64,000 bases of DNA, taken from JAMXLO01 sp963819855. GTDB lineage: Bacteria > Pseudomonadota > Alphaproteobacteria > Acetobacterales > Acetobacteraceae. The notes beneath the pieces were generated by a model. It saw only the letters and a program-made list of their open reading frames with translations. It did no database searches and was not told where the DNA came from. Numbering within the stretch: the stretch's first letter is position 1; each line of letters begins with the position of its first letter. The stretch is from contig CAWFYC010000014.1 in the NCBI GenBank assembly GCA_963819855.1, positions 186,001-250,000 on the forward strand. The letters run 5' to 3'. A program made the position numbers and the translations under genes. Below, piece by piece: positions 41,954-50,299 of the stretch.

Positions 41954-44731
41954 ATGCCGCAAAGCCAGCCGACGAACCATCCCATCGTGGACGCGACGTG
42001 CTCTTGCGACGAGGCTTTGCTGGAGGAATATGCGGCGATCACCCGGAACGATTGGGCGGACGGAAAGCCGCCGCCCCGCACGCGGCAATGGTTGCGCGAG
42101 AATGCAGACGAGCTGTGTGCCACCCCGAAGAGCGCGCTCTGCCTGTCGGGCGGCGGCATCCGCAGCGCCGCGTTCTGTCTCGGCGCGTTGCAGGCGCTGG
42201 CTGCAAAGGATCTGCTGGGCGAATTCAACTACCTGTCCACCGTCTCCGGCGGCGGCTATATCGGCGCCTGGCTGGCAACGATCATGCACGGCGGCGGCGC
42301 CGGCAACGGCGCGCTCAGTGCCGCGAACAAGGCGCTGACCGAGCCGACCGATCCGGCACTCCGCAGCCTGCGCAACTACACCAACTTCCTGATCCCCGAG
42401 GGTGGTTTCGGCGCATCCGACACCTGGTCCGCGATTGTGCTGTGGGTGCGCAACGTATTGCTGAACTGGCTGGTGTTCGGTCCCGTCCTGCTCGCCGTGG
42501 CGATCGTCCCGCTGCTGTATCGCGAACTGCTCTGGGATGTTTCACCAGATTTCGGCGTGGTCGCGCTGATCGCTGGCTACGCGTGCCTGCTTGGCGGCAC
42601 GATCATGGTGTGCCGCTCCGTGCCAACGCACGCCTACGACGGCAGGAAGGACTCGAAGACCGGCGTCTACGGCTGCCCCGCGTCCACCGTGCAGCGCTGG
42701 ATCGTTGCTCCGGTGCTGGCCTGGGCATTTCTGGCGCCGCTTTGGTTCAGCACCGTATCGGCAGGACAGCACGACACCGTGCCATTTTTGTCCCGCACCT
42801 TCGCGCCGGTTTCGCTTGGCGCCTTCACCATGCTCATCGCGGGCTATGTTATCGCCGCATTGACGCTCGGCCGCCGACACTGGGCTGCATTCGCCTGGAA
42901 CACCCCCTACTGGGCCGTCGGCGCCGCGATGAGCGCTTTCCTGCTGCAACTCGGCGCCACGCTCGGCCAGCAGATGCCCGTCACGACGCTCGCGGTACTC
43001 GCCCCGCTGTGGATTATCGGCGCGCAGGTGCTGCACAGCACGCTGTATGTCGGGCTGCGGTGGACTGCCGCCTATGCCGAGCTGGATCGCGAATGGCTGG
43101 CGCGGCTGAATGGCGAGAAGGTGGTTCCTGCGCTGGCGTGGAGCGTGCTTGCCGCCATCACGCTGATCCTGCCGCCGCTGGTGTTCGAACAATGGCCGAC
43201 CACCTATGCCGCTGTCGTCGGGTTCGCCAGCGGGCCGGTCGGTGCCTGGCTCGGGCGCAGCGCAAAGTCGTTGGGCACCAATACTTCCGCCGCCACGGCG
43301 GGCGCCGCGTCGTGGACCGGGGCGGTGCGCGAGGCGGCGATCACGATCGCCACGCTGCTGTTCGCCGCGACTCTGTTCGTGCTGCTCGGCCAACTCGGCG
43401 CCATTATCGTTGCGCGGCTCGGTTCACTGCTCGAGGGTGTTTCCTGGCTGGATCACGCCTGGCTGATCGCGCTCGTGGTGATCGCATTGCTGGTGCCGCT
43501 GTCGATGTATTGCGGCGCGCGCATCAACATCAACCGGTTCTCGATGCATGGTGTCTATCGCAACCGGTTGGCGCGCGCCTTCATCGGCACCGCGCGGCCG
43601 CCAGCGGAACGCAAGCCTGACGCCTACACGCGCTTCGATCCCGGCGACAATCTGCGCATGCAGGAATTGTATCAGGGCAAGGAGCAGCGCGGCGTCCTGT
43701 TCCCGGTGGTGAATGTCACGCTCAACCTGCTGGAGGGCGCGCCGAGCGGTTGGGCCGAGCGCAAGGCAGCGCCGTTCACCATCACGCCGTTGCGCGCCGG
43801 TGCCGCCTGTCTCGGCGAGAGGGATCCGCATGGCGACACGGCAGGTCGCTATGTCAGAACCGCGGACTATGGTGGGCAGGAGCACGACGCGGGGCTCGCG
43901 GACGTGGCAAGCGGCATCACCCTGGGCACCGCGATAACGATCTCGGGCGCGGCGGTCAGCCCCAACATGGGCTATCACTCCTCGCCCGCCACCGCCTTCC
44001 TGATGACTCTGTTCGATGTGCGGCTGGGCGCCTGGCTGCCGAATCCCGGCGTCACCCAGCGTTGGACGCCGGCCAAGCCCAGCAACGCGCTGCGGCCGCT
44101 ATTCAACGAAATGCTCGGTCGCGCCAACGACAAGCAAGCCGACGTCTATCTGTCGGATGGCGGCCATTTCGACAACCTCGGCGTCTACGAGATGTTGCGC
44201 CGGCGCTGCCGCATCATCGTATCGATCGATGCCGGCTGCGATCCCGAGTACCATTACACCGACCTTGGCCGGGCGCTGAGAATGGCATCGATCGACCTGC
44301 ACGTTAAGGTCGATTTCGTAGCCCCGGTGATCAAGGGCGATGCCAGCCTGAGCGCATCCGGTGCGTTCGCCCGCATCACCTACCACGATGGATCGGACGG
44401 ATTGCTGCTGTACCTGAAGCCGTGGCGGCCGAAATACCTGCGCGCCGACGTGCTGTCCTACTGGGCGGATCACGACGCATTTCCGCATGAGAGCACGACC
44501 GAGCAGTTCTTCGAGGAGAGCCAGTTCGAGAGCTACCGCGCACTCGGCGAGCAGATCGCCATGCAGGCCTTCGCCGAAGCCGAGAGCTTTGCCGCCGGCA
44601 ACAAGGTGCGGCAGGTGCTCCAGCGGGCCGAGGTCATCGCACGGGAGGCGCGCGAGGAGGCGCATCTGCTGACGCCTTCGCATCTGATGCTGGCTGATCA
44701 GCAGGGTCCGCCGCCCGATCATCCGGAATAA
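41954..44731 (+). CDS. Large membrane-inserted patatin-like phospholipase
   Basis: A 925-aa protein. The first half of a patatin domain is near residues 60-110: oxyanion GGGIRSA and nucleophile Ser in STVSGGGYIG. The catalytic Asp appears only at about residue 735 (YLSDGGHFDNLGVYE). Between them lie about ten hydrophobic helices (residues about 160-560) and a soluble linker. Patatins cleave acyl esters of lipids with a Ser-Asp dyad. The protein is therefore a membrane-anchored phospholipase whose catalytic domain is split by a membrane insert. Confidence 0.82.
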   Translation: MPQSQPTNHPIVDATCSCDEALLEEYAAITRNDWADGKPPPRTRQWLRENADELCATPKSALCLSGGGIRSAAFCLGALQALAAKDLLGEFNYLSTVSGGGYIGAWLATIMHGGGAGNGALSAANKALTEPTDPALRSLRNYTNFLIPEGGFGASDTWSAIVLWVRNVLLNWLVFGPVLLAVAIVPLLYRELLWDVSPDFGVVALIAGYACLLGGTIMVCRSVPTHAYDGRKDSKTGVYGCPASTVQRWIVAPVLAWAFLAPLWFSTVSAGQHDTVPFLSRTFAPVSLGAFTMLIAGYVIAALTLGRRHWAAFAWNTPYWAVGAAMSAFLLQLGATLGQQMPVTTLAVLAPLWIIGAQVLHSTLYVGLRWTAAYAELDREWLARLNGEKVVPALAWSVLAAITLILPPLVFEQWPTTYAAVVGFASGPVGAWLGRSAKSLGTNTSAATAGAASWTGAVREAAITIATLLFAATLFVLLGQLGAIIVARLGSLLEGVSWLDHAWLIALVVIALLVPLSMYCGARININRFSMHGVYRNRLARAFIGTARPPAERKPDAYTRFDPGDNLRMQELYQGKEQRGVLFPVVNVTLNLLEGAPSGWAERKAAPFTITPLRAGAACLGERDPHGDTAGRYVRTADYGGQEHDAGLADVASGITLGTAITISGAAVSPNMGYHSSPATAFLMTLFDVRLGAWLPNPGVTQRWTPAKPSNALRPLFNEMLGRANDKQADVYLSDGGHFDNLGVYEMLRRRCRIIVSIDAGCDPEYHYTDLGRALRMASIDLHVKVDFVAPVIKGDASLSASGAFARITYHDGSDGLLLYLKPWRPKYLRADVLSYWADHDAFPHESTTEQFFEESQFESYRALGEQIAMQAFAEAESFAAGNKVRQVLQRAEVIAREAREEAHLLTPSHLMLADQQGPPPDHPE

Positions 44732-44777
44732 ACCGCCGCCGCGCTCGGTTCCTGCACGAGTGGGCAGGAGGGTGATC

Positions 44778-45221
44778 GTGCGACGGAAGCAACTGGCCGT
44801 GGTTGTCTGCGGCCTCAGTGTACTGCTCGCGGCCGCCGCGGACGGCCGCGCCGCATTCGAGCAACGGCGCGACACGATGAAGGCGATGGGCCACGCACTG
44901 TATCTCGGCGTTGGCCGCGTGGCGAAGGGACGCGCGGAATTCGGACCGGACACCGTGGCGTCGGCAGAGATGCTGGCAAAACTGGCCGCGACGATCGGCA
45001 CGCTGTTCCCGCCAGGTTCCGACGTTCCTGACAGCAACATGAAGCCAGCGATTCTGTCCGCGCCGGAGCAAGTGGCGCAACTGGCCGGAGCGGTGCAGGC
45101 GGCGATGCCCGGCTTCGTCGTCGAGGTGAAAAGCGGCGACAAGGCACGCATCGCCGCTGCCGCCGCGGCGATGAACAAGGCCTGCGACGCGTGCCACAAC
45201 GACTTTCGCAAGGAGGAATGA
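44778..45221 (+). CDS. Cytochrome c' (class II, four-helix) family protein
   Basis: A 147-aa exported protein. The C-terminal heme motif CDACHNDFR (about residues 136-144) is characteristic of class II cytochromes c, where heme sits near the C-terminus; the N-terminal helix (FEQRRDTMKAMGHALYLGVGRV) fits the bundle fold. These proteins bind gases such as NO or shuttle electrons in the periplasm. GTG 44778 is preferred because AGGAGG lies 6 bp upstream; GTG 44760 is an alternative. The stop overlaps the next cytochrome gene (ATGA). Confidence 0.85.
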   Translation: MRRKQLAVVVCGLSVLLAAAADGRAAFEQRRDTMKAMGHALYLGVGRVAKGRAEFGPDTVASAEMLAKLAATIGTLFPPGSDVPDSNMKPAILSAPEQVAQLAGAVQAAMPGFVVEVKSGDKARIAAAAAAMNKACDACHNDFRKEE

Positions 45222-46075
45222 GGGTGTGGCGCGTCGTCGCCGTGTGGCTTGTCTGTGTCGGCCCCGCGGCCGCGCAGGACGCGGTGCAACGCGGCGAGTA
45301 CCTGGTGCACGCCGGCGGCTGCGCGTCATGCCACACCGTGCCGGGCGGGACGCCATTTGCCGGCGGCCGCGCGCTCGCGACACCATTCGGCACGTTCTAC
45401 AGCCCCAACATCACACCGGATCAAGCGACCGGCATCGGGCAGTGGACCGACGCGCAGTTTCTGCAAGCATTGCGTCAGGGCAGGCGACCTGACGGTGCCA
45501 GCTACTTCCCGGTGTTCCCGTACCCGAGTTTCACCAACATTGGCGATGCCGACGCGCTGGCGATCAAAGCGTATCTGTTCTCACTGTCGCCGGTGCGGCA
45601 TGCGAACCGTGCGCATGATGTGGCGTTTCCATTCTCCTGGCGGTTCCTGCAAACCGGCTGGCGGCTGCTGTTCTTTCGCGAGGGACCGTTCCGCGCCGAT
45701 CCGGCGCGCGACGCGAGATATAACCGCGGTGCCTATCTGGTCACGGCGCTGGCACACTGCGGCGAGTGCCACACGCCGCGCAACCTTCTGGGCGCGATGA
45801 AGCCCGGTCTGGCGCTGGCGGGAACGCCCGATGGGCCGGACCACCAGGTAGTGCCGAACATCACGCCGGATCGCGCTACCGGCATCGGCGACTGGGACAG
45901 CGACGACATCGTCACGCTGCTGCAGACGGGGCACACACCGGAGGATAGCGCGGTGAAGGGAGCGATGCGCGAGGCCGTGCAGGATGGGCTGAGATTTCTG
46001 ACCGATGCCGATATGCAGGCAATCGCGACGTATCTACGGGGGCAGGCGCCGGTGGCGCACAAGGTGGCCCGATAG
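45218..46075 (+). CDS. Diheme cytochrome c
   Basis: A 285-aa exported protein with two class I cytochrome domains: CASCHT at residues 35-40 and CGECHTPRN in the second half. Both repeat the FYSPNITPD/VVPNITPDRATGIG motif seen in cytochrome subunits of membrane-bound alcohol and aldehyde dehydrogenases. AGGAGG precedes ATG 45218, which overlaps the cytochrome c' stop, so they are produced together. No dehydrogenase is adjacent on this strand. Confidence 0.9.
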   Translation: MRVWRVVAVWLVCVGPAAAQDAVQRGEYLVHAGGCASCHTVPGGTPFAGGRALATPFGTFYSPNITPDQATGIGQWTDAQFLQALRQGRRPDGASYFPVFPYPSFTNIGDADALAIKAYLFSLSPVRHANRAHDVAFPFSWRFLQTGWRLLFFREGPFRADPARDARYNRGAYLVTALAHCGECHTPRNLLGAMKPGLALAGTPDGPDHQVVPNITPDRATGIGDWDSDDIVTLLQTGHTPEDSAVKGAMREAVQDGLRFLTDADMQAIATYLRGQAPVAHKVAR

Positions 46076-46077
46076 GA

Positions 46078-47307
46078 TCAGGCCTTCACCAGTGGGCAGC
46101 CGCCCTCGGCGAGCGGCCGCCACGCATCCGCCGGCGCGATGGACACCACTTCCTTGCAATAGTCATATGGGTATTTCGACTCCGCCACCGTCTTGACCTG
46201 CCACAGATGCATGGCGTGCATCACCCGGCCGTCCTCGCGGACCTTCACGTCGGTGTTGTACATGTCGTTGACCGGCGTGGCCTTCATCTTCGCCACTACC
46301 GCATCGGCGTCCGTGGTTCCGGCCGCCTTCACTGCCTTCAGCCAATGGGTTGCCGCGCAGTAGTTCGCGGCGTGCAGCAGGCCGGGAACCATGCCGTTCA
46401 TCTTCTCGCTCCACCGCTTCGCCCAGGCGCGCGTCTTGTCGGTCATGTCCCAATAGAACGAGTTGGTGTACACCAGTCCCTCGCAGGTCTTCTGTCCCAA
46501 CGAGTGCACGTCGTTGATCGCCATCAGCAGCGTCGCCATGCGCGTGCCGTTCTGCGACAGGCCGAACTCGGCCGCCTGCTTGATGCAGTTCTGCAGGTCG
46601 GTACCCGCATTGGCGAAGCCGAATACCTTGGCGCCGGATGCCTTCGCCTGCACCAGATAACTTGAGAAATCCGCAGTTCCCAACGGCGCCTTGACCGCAC
46701 CCAGCACCTTGCCGCCGGCTGCCTGCACCGCAGCGATGGTATCGCGCTCCAGCGCGTAGCCGAATGCGTAGTCGGCGGTGATGAAGAACCAGCTATCGCC
46801 GCCGGACCTAGTCAGCGAGGCACCGGTGCCGTGTGCCAGCGCATAGGTGTCGTAGGCGAAGTGGATCCCATATGGCGAGCACTGCTTGCCAGTCATGTCG
46901 GACGTCGCCGGTCCGGTGATCAGATAGATCCGCTGCTTCTCGCGACAGACCTGCTGAATGGCAAGACCCGACGATGAAGCGGCGCCGTCGGCGAGTGCAT
47001 CGACGCCCTGACTGTCGATCCATTCGCGCGCCAGTGCACTGGCCACGTCGGGCTTGTTCTGGTCGTCGCCCTGCAGCACCTCGATCGGACGACCAAGCAC
47101 CGAGCCACCAGCGTCGGCGACCGCCAGTTCGACCGCAACGCGGTTGCCGGGGCCTCCGACATCGCGATACGGCCCTCCCATGTCGCTCAGCAGTCCGATT
47201 CGCACGGGTTTGGATGTACTTTGCGCGCGGATGATCCCCGGCATGGCAAGTGGCGCCGCGGCCATCACGCCGACCGCAACGCGGCGAGTAATCTTCATCA
47301 TCGTCAT
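46078..47307 (-). CDS. Branched-chain amino-acid/amide-type ABC substrate-binding protein (LivK-like)
   Basis: A 409-aa exported protein with leader MKITRRVAVGVMAAAPLAMP (twin Arg visible). The type I fold is recognisable: PVRIGLLSDMGGPYRDVGGPGNRVAVELAVAD, GDDQNKPDVASALAREWID, FFITADYAFGYALERDT. Cognate permeases are missing. It starts 15 bp after the KorB gene and therefore seems to be part of the 2-oxoacid oxidoreductase operon, an unusual partner. Confidence 0.87.
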   Translation of the reverse strand: MTMMKITRRVAVGVMAAAPLAMPGIIRAQSTSKPVRIGLLSDMGGPYRDVGGPGNRVAVELAVADAGGSVLGRPIEVLQGDDQNKPDVASALAREWIDSQGVDALADGAASSSGLAIQQVCREKQRIYLITGPATSDMTGKQCSPYGIHFAYDTYALAHGTGASLTRSGGDSWFFITADYAFGYALERDTIAAVQAAGGKVLGAVKAPLGTADFSSYLVQAKASGAKVFGFANAGTDLQNCIKQAAEFGLSQNGTRMATLLMAINDVHSLGQKTCEGLVYTNSFYWDMTDKTRAWAKRWSEKMNGMVPGLLHAANYCAATHWLKAVKAAGTTDADAVVAKMKATPVNDMYNTDVKVREDGRVMHAMHLWQVKTVAESKYPYDYCKEVVSIAPADAWRPLAEGGCPLVKA

Positions 47308-47322
47308 GCTTTCGTAAGGAGA

Positions 47323-48378
47323 TTAGCGCAGGCTGGCGTTCAACTTCTCCAGCGCCGCAGAACCGGGGCACAGCGCCGTCTCGTCCAGATCGTTGAACGG
47401 AGTGGACACCGTATTCATGTGATGATGCAGGTCTTCCGGCTCCGGATCGACATACAGCAGCCCGGTGACGATTTCGCCTGCCGCATGGCGTTCCTGCAGA
47501 TAGGTCATCGCCGCGATACGGTCGTGCACGTCGTAGTCGTTGGCGAGCTTGCGCAGTCGCAGGATCGAGCCGTCGTGCTGCTTCACCATCTCCACTGTCC
47601 CGGCGGCGTACTCGACTGTGATCGGCTCGCGGCCAGTGATCACATCGAGGTAGTTAACCGCCAGGTTGTGCTCGCGCACATAGTCGAAGCTGGTGTGCGA
47701 ACCTTCGTGGTTGTTGAACGCCACGCAAGGCGAGATGCAATCGATGAAGGCCGCACCTTGGTGTTTCAGCGCCGCCTCGATCAGCGGAATGAGCTGGTCC
47801 TTGTCGCCAGAGAAGCTGCGCGCGACGAAGGTGGCACCGAGTTGCAGCGCCATGGCGATGAGGTCGATTGCCTCGTCCTTGTTCTCCACACCGCGCCGGC
47901 TTTTGGCACCGCGATCCGAGGTGGCCGAGAACTGCCCTTTGGTCAGGCCGTAGACGCCGTTGTTCTCGACGATATAGGTCATGTTCACGCCGCGCCGCAT
48001 GATGTGCGCGAACTGGCCGATGCCGATCGAGGCGCTGTCGCCGTCGCCGGACACGCCCAGATAAATCAGGTCGCGGTTTGCCAGGTTGGCGCCGGTCAGC
48101 ACCGACGGCATGCGGCCATGCACCGAATTGAAACCATGCGAGGCGCCGAGGAAGTAGGTCGGCGTCTTGGACGAGCAGCCGATGCCGGACAGCTTGGCGA
48201 TGCGATGCGGCGGCAGATCGAGATTGAAGCAGGCGCGCACGATCGCGGCGCTGATCGAATCGTGGCCGCAGCCGGCGCACAGTGTAGAAACCGCGCCCTC
48301 GTAGTCGCGTCGCGTATAACCGAGGGCGTTCTTCGGCAGTTCCGGATGATGCAGCTTGGGCTTGGGAATGAAGGTCAT
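47323..48378 (-). CDS. korB: 2-oxoacid:ferredoxin oxidoreductase, beta subunit (KorB type)
   Basis: A 351-aa subunit that binds thiamine pyrophosphate and one Fe-S cluster. Motifs: TLCAGCGHDSI, KLSGIGCSSKTPTYF, the TPP/Mg loop GVSGDGDSASIGIG, and VENNGVYGLTKGQFSAT. With KorA it decarboxylates a 2-oxoacid (2-oxoglutarate is most likely) to acyl-CoA with ferredoxin reduction, or the reverse. These enzymes are oxygen-sensitive, which suggests micro-oxic or anaerobic growth. It is separated from korA by a 58-bp spacer with palindromic repeats. Confidence 0.9.
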   Translation of the reverse strand: MTFIPKPKLHHPELPKNALGYTRRDYEGAVSTLCAGCGHDSISAAIVRACFNLDLPPHRIAKLSGIGCSSKTPTYFLGASHGFNSVHGRMPSVLTGANLANRDLIYLGVSGDGDSASIGIGQFAHIMRRGVNMTYIVENNGVYGLTKGQFSATSDRGAKSRRGVENKDEAIDLIAMALQLGATFVARSFSGDKDQLIPLIEAALKHQGAAFIDCISPCVAFNNHEGSHTSFDYVREHNLAVNYLDVITGREPITVEYAAGTVEMVKQHDGSILRLRKLANDYDVHDRIAAMTYLQERHAAGEIVTGLLYVDPEPEDLHHHMNTVSTPFNDLDETALCPGSAALEKLNASLR

Positions 48379-48386
48379 GTCTGTGT

Positions 48387-48435
48387 CCGGGCGTAAGCCC
48401 GGCCTTCTTTCGTCATGGCCAGGCTGGACCCGGCC
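48387..48435. repeat. Short palindromic repeats between korA and korB
   Basis: A perfect hairpin CCGGGC-GTAA-GCCCGG (48387-48402) followed by GTCATGGCC...GGCCATCATGG, related to the repeat at 34.45 kb. It lies within an operon, where it could tune the relative amounts of KorA and KorB. Confidence 0.65.
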
Positions 48436-48436
48436 A

Positions 48437-50299
48437 TCATGGCACAGCCTTGCGGAACGGAACAACCTTGCGTTCGTCAACCTTGTCGGCGATCGCGTCG
48501 GAGATGAAGCGTGCGGTGATCGGCGTGCCGTCGAAGTGCAGCACACGGGTGAGCTTCGCCGGATCGATCTCCAGTTCGTTGATCAGCAGCGTGCGCAACT
48601 GGCCGTCGCGGTTCTGCTCGACCACGAACACCTGATCATGCTCGCCGATGAAGCTCTTCACGTCCTGGTGAAACGGGAAGCCGCGCACCCGCAGCAGATC
48701 GAGATGGATGCCGCGTTCCGCCAGGATTTCGTCGGCTTCGTCCATCGCCGGGCTGGTGGAGCCGAAATAGATCGCGCCCAGCCGCGTCGGCTGCTTGGCC
48801 GGACGCGCGATCGGCCGCGGCACAAGCTGCTTCGCGGTTTCGAATTTCTTCAACAGCCGCAGCATGTTCTCTTCGTAGTCCGGGCCTTCCTCGCTGTAGC
48901 GCGCCCGACGATCCTTCGAAGTGCCGCGGGTGAAGAACGCACCACGGGTCGGATGCGTGCCGGGATAGGTGCGGTACGGAATGCCGTCGCTGTCCACGTC
49001 GAGATAGCGGCCGAAGTCCTTGCCGGCTTCCAGTTCCTCCGCGGTCATCACCTTGCCGCGGTCCATCGTGCGTCTGTCGTCCCAGGTGAGCGGTTTGCAC
49101 AACCGGTCGTTCATGCCGATTTCGAGATCGAGCAGCATGAAGATCGGCGTCTGCAGACGGTCGGCGAGATCGAATGACAGCGCTGCGAACTCGAAGCACT
49201 CATACGGGTCTTCCGGGAACAGCAGCACGTGCTTGGTGTCGCCGTGCGAGGCGTAGGCGCAACTCAATATGTCGGTCTGCTGCGTGCGCGTCGGCATGCC
49301 GGTGGATGGCCCCGCGCGCTGCACATCGAAGATCACCGCGGGGATCTCGGCGAAATACGCCAAGCCGACAAATTCCTGCATCAGCGAGATGCCTGGCCCT
49401 GAAGTGGCGGTGAACGCGCGAGCGCCATTCCACGCTGCGCCGATCACCATGCCGATCGACGCCAGTTCGTCCTCCGCCTGCACGATGGCAAATTTGTTCT
49501 GCTTCGTCTCCGGATCGACGCGATAGCGATTGCAGTAGCGCGTGAACGCCTCGGCCAGGGAGGATGACGGGGTGATCGGATACCACGCACATACCGTGGC
49601 GCCGCCATAGACCGCGCCGAGCGCGGCAGCGGCGTTGCCTTCGATGAAGATGCGGTCGCCGACAGTATTGGCGCGACGCAATGTCAGCCCGATCGGGCAC
49701 TCCAGGTTGGCCATCGTCCAGTCGCGGCCCATGTGCAGCGCCTGCACGTTCGCCGCCACCAGTTTGTCGCGGCCGCGGAACTGCTCGGCCAGCAGCTTCT
49801 CGATCTCGGCCACGTCCATCTCCAACAGCGCCGACAGCGCACCAAGATAGACGATGTTCTTGAACAACTGCCGCTGCCGCGATTCGGTGTAGGCCTTGTT
49901 GGTGATCTCGGTCAGCGGAACGCCGATCACCACGATGTCGTCGCGGAAGCGCGACGGCGGCATCGGCTTGGTGTTGTCGTAGAACAGATAGCCGCCCGGC
50001 ACGATGGACGCGACATCCTGCGTCCAGGTCTGCGGGTTCATCGCCACCATCAGGTCCACGCCGCCGCCGCGCGCACCCAGGTGTCCCGCCTCCGACACTC
50101 GTACCTCGTACCAGGTAGGCAGGCCCTGGATGTTGCTGGGAAAAATGTTGCGCGGTGTCATCGGCACGCCCATTCGCAGGATCGCCTTGGCGAACAGCGC
50201 GTTGGCGCTGGCCGATCCCGAGCCGTTGACGTTGGCGAACTTGACGACGAAGTCGTTGACGCGCTGAAGACCGGTTACGCGTTCTGTAAGCTGCAACAT
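48437..50299 (-). CDS. korA: 2-oxoacid:ferredoxin oxidoreductase, fused gamma-alpha subunit (KorA type)
   Basis: A 620-aa subunit. The N-terminal gamma domain runs from NDFVVKFANVNGSGSASANALFAKAILRMG to about residue 190. The alpha (pyrimidine-binding) domain starts at GNAAAALGAVYGGATVCAWYPITPSSSLAEAF and contains QAEDELASIGMVIGAAWNGARAFTATSGPG. This fused order is typical of KorA of 2-oxoglutarate:ferredoxin oxidoreductases. ATG 50299 overlaps the end of the FAD/Fe-S gene by 25 bp. Confidence 0.9.
   Translation of the reverse strand: MLQLTERVTGLQRVNDFVVKFANVNGSGSASANALFAKAILRMGVPMTPRNIFPSNIQGLPTWYEVRVSEAGHLGARGGGVDLMVAMNPQTWTQDVASIVPGGYLFYDNTKPMPPSRFRDDIVVIGVPLTEITNKAYTESRQRQLFKNIVYLGALSALLEMDVAEIEKLLAEQFRGRDKLVAANVQALHMGRDWTMANLECPIGLTLRRANTVGDRIFIEGNAAAALGAVYGGATVCAWYPITPSSSLAEAFTRYCNRYRVDPETKQNKFAIVQAEDELASIGMVIGAAWNGARAFTATSGPGISLMQEFVGLAYFAEIPAVIFDVQRAGPSTGMPTRTQQTDILSCAYASHGDTKHVLLFPEDPYECFEFAALSFDLADRLQTPIFMLLDLEIGMNDRLCKPLTWDDRRTMDRGKVMTAEELEAGKDFGRYLDVDSDGIPYRTYPGTHPTRGAFFTRGTSKDRRARYSEEGPDYEENMLRLLKKFETAKQLVPRPIARPAKQPTRLGAIYFGSTSPAMDEADEILAERGIHLDLLRVRGFPFHQDVKSFIGEHDQVFVVEQNRDGQLRTLLINELEIDPAKLTRVLHFDGTPITARFISDAIADKVDERKVVPFRKAVP

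Noticed and set aside
41560..43620. A 686-codon plus-strand frame across the FAD oxidoreductase and patatin genes
   Set aside because: It covers recognised genes in the wrong frame and shows the Arg-rich composition of a shadow frame.
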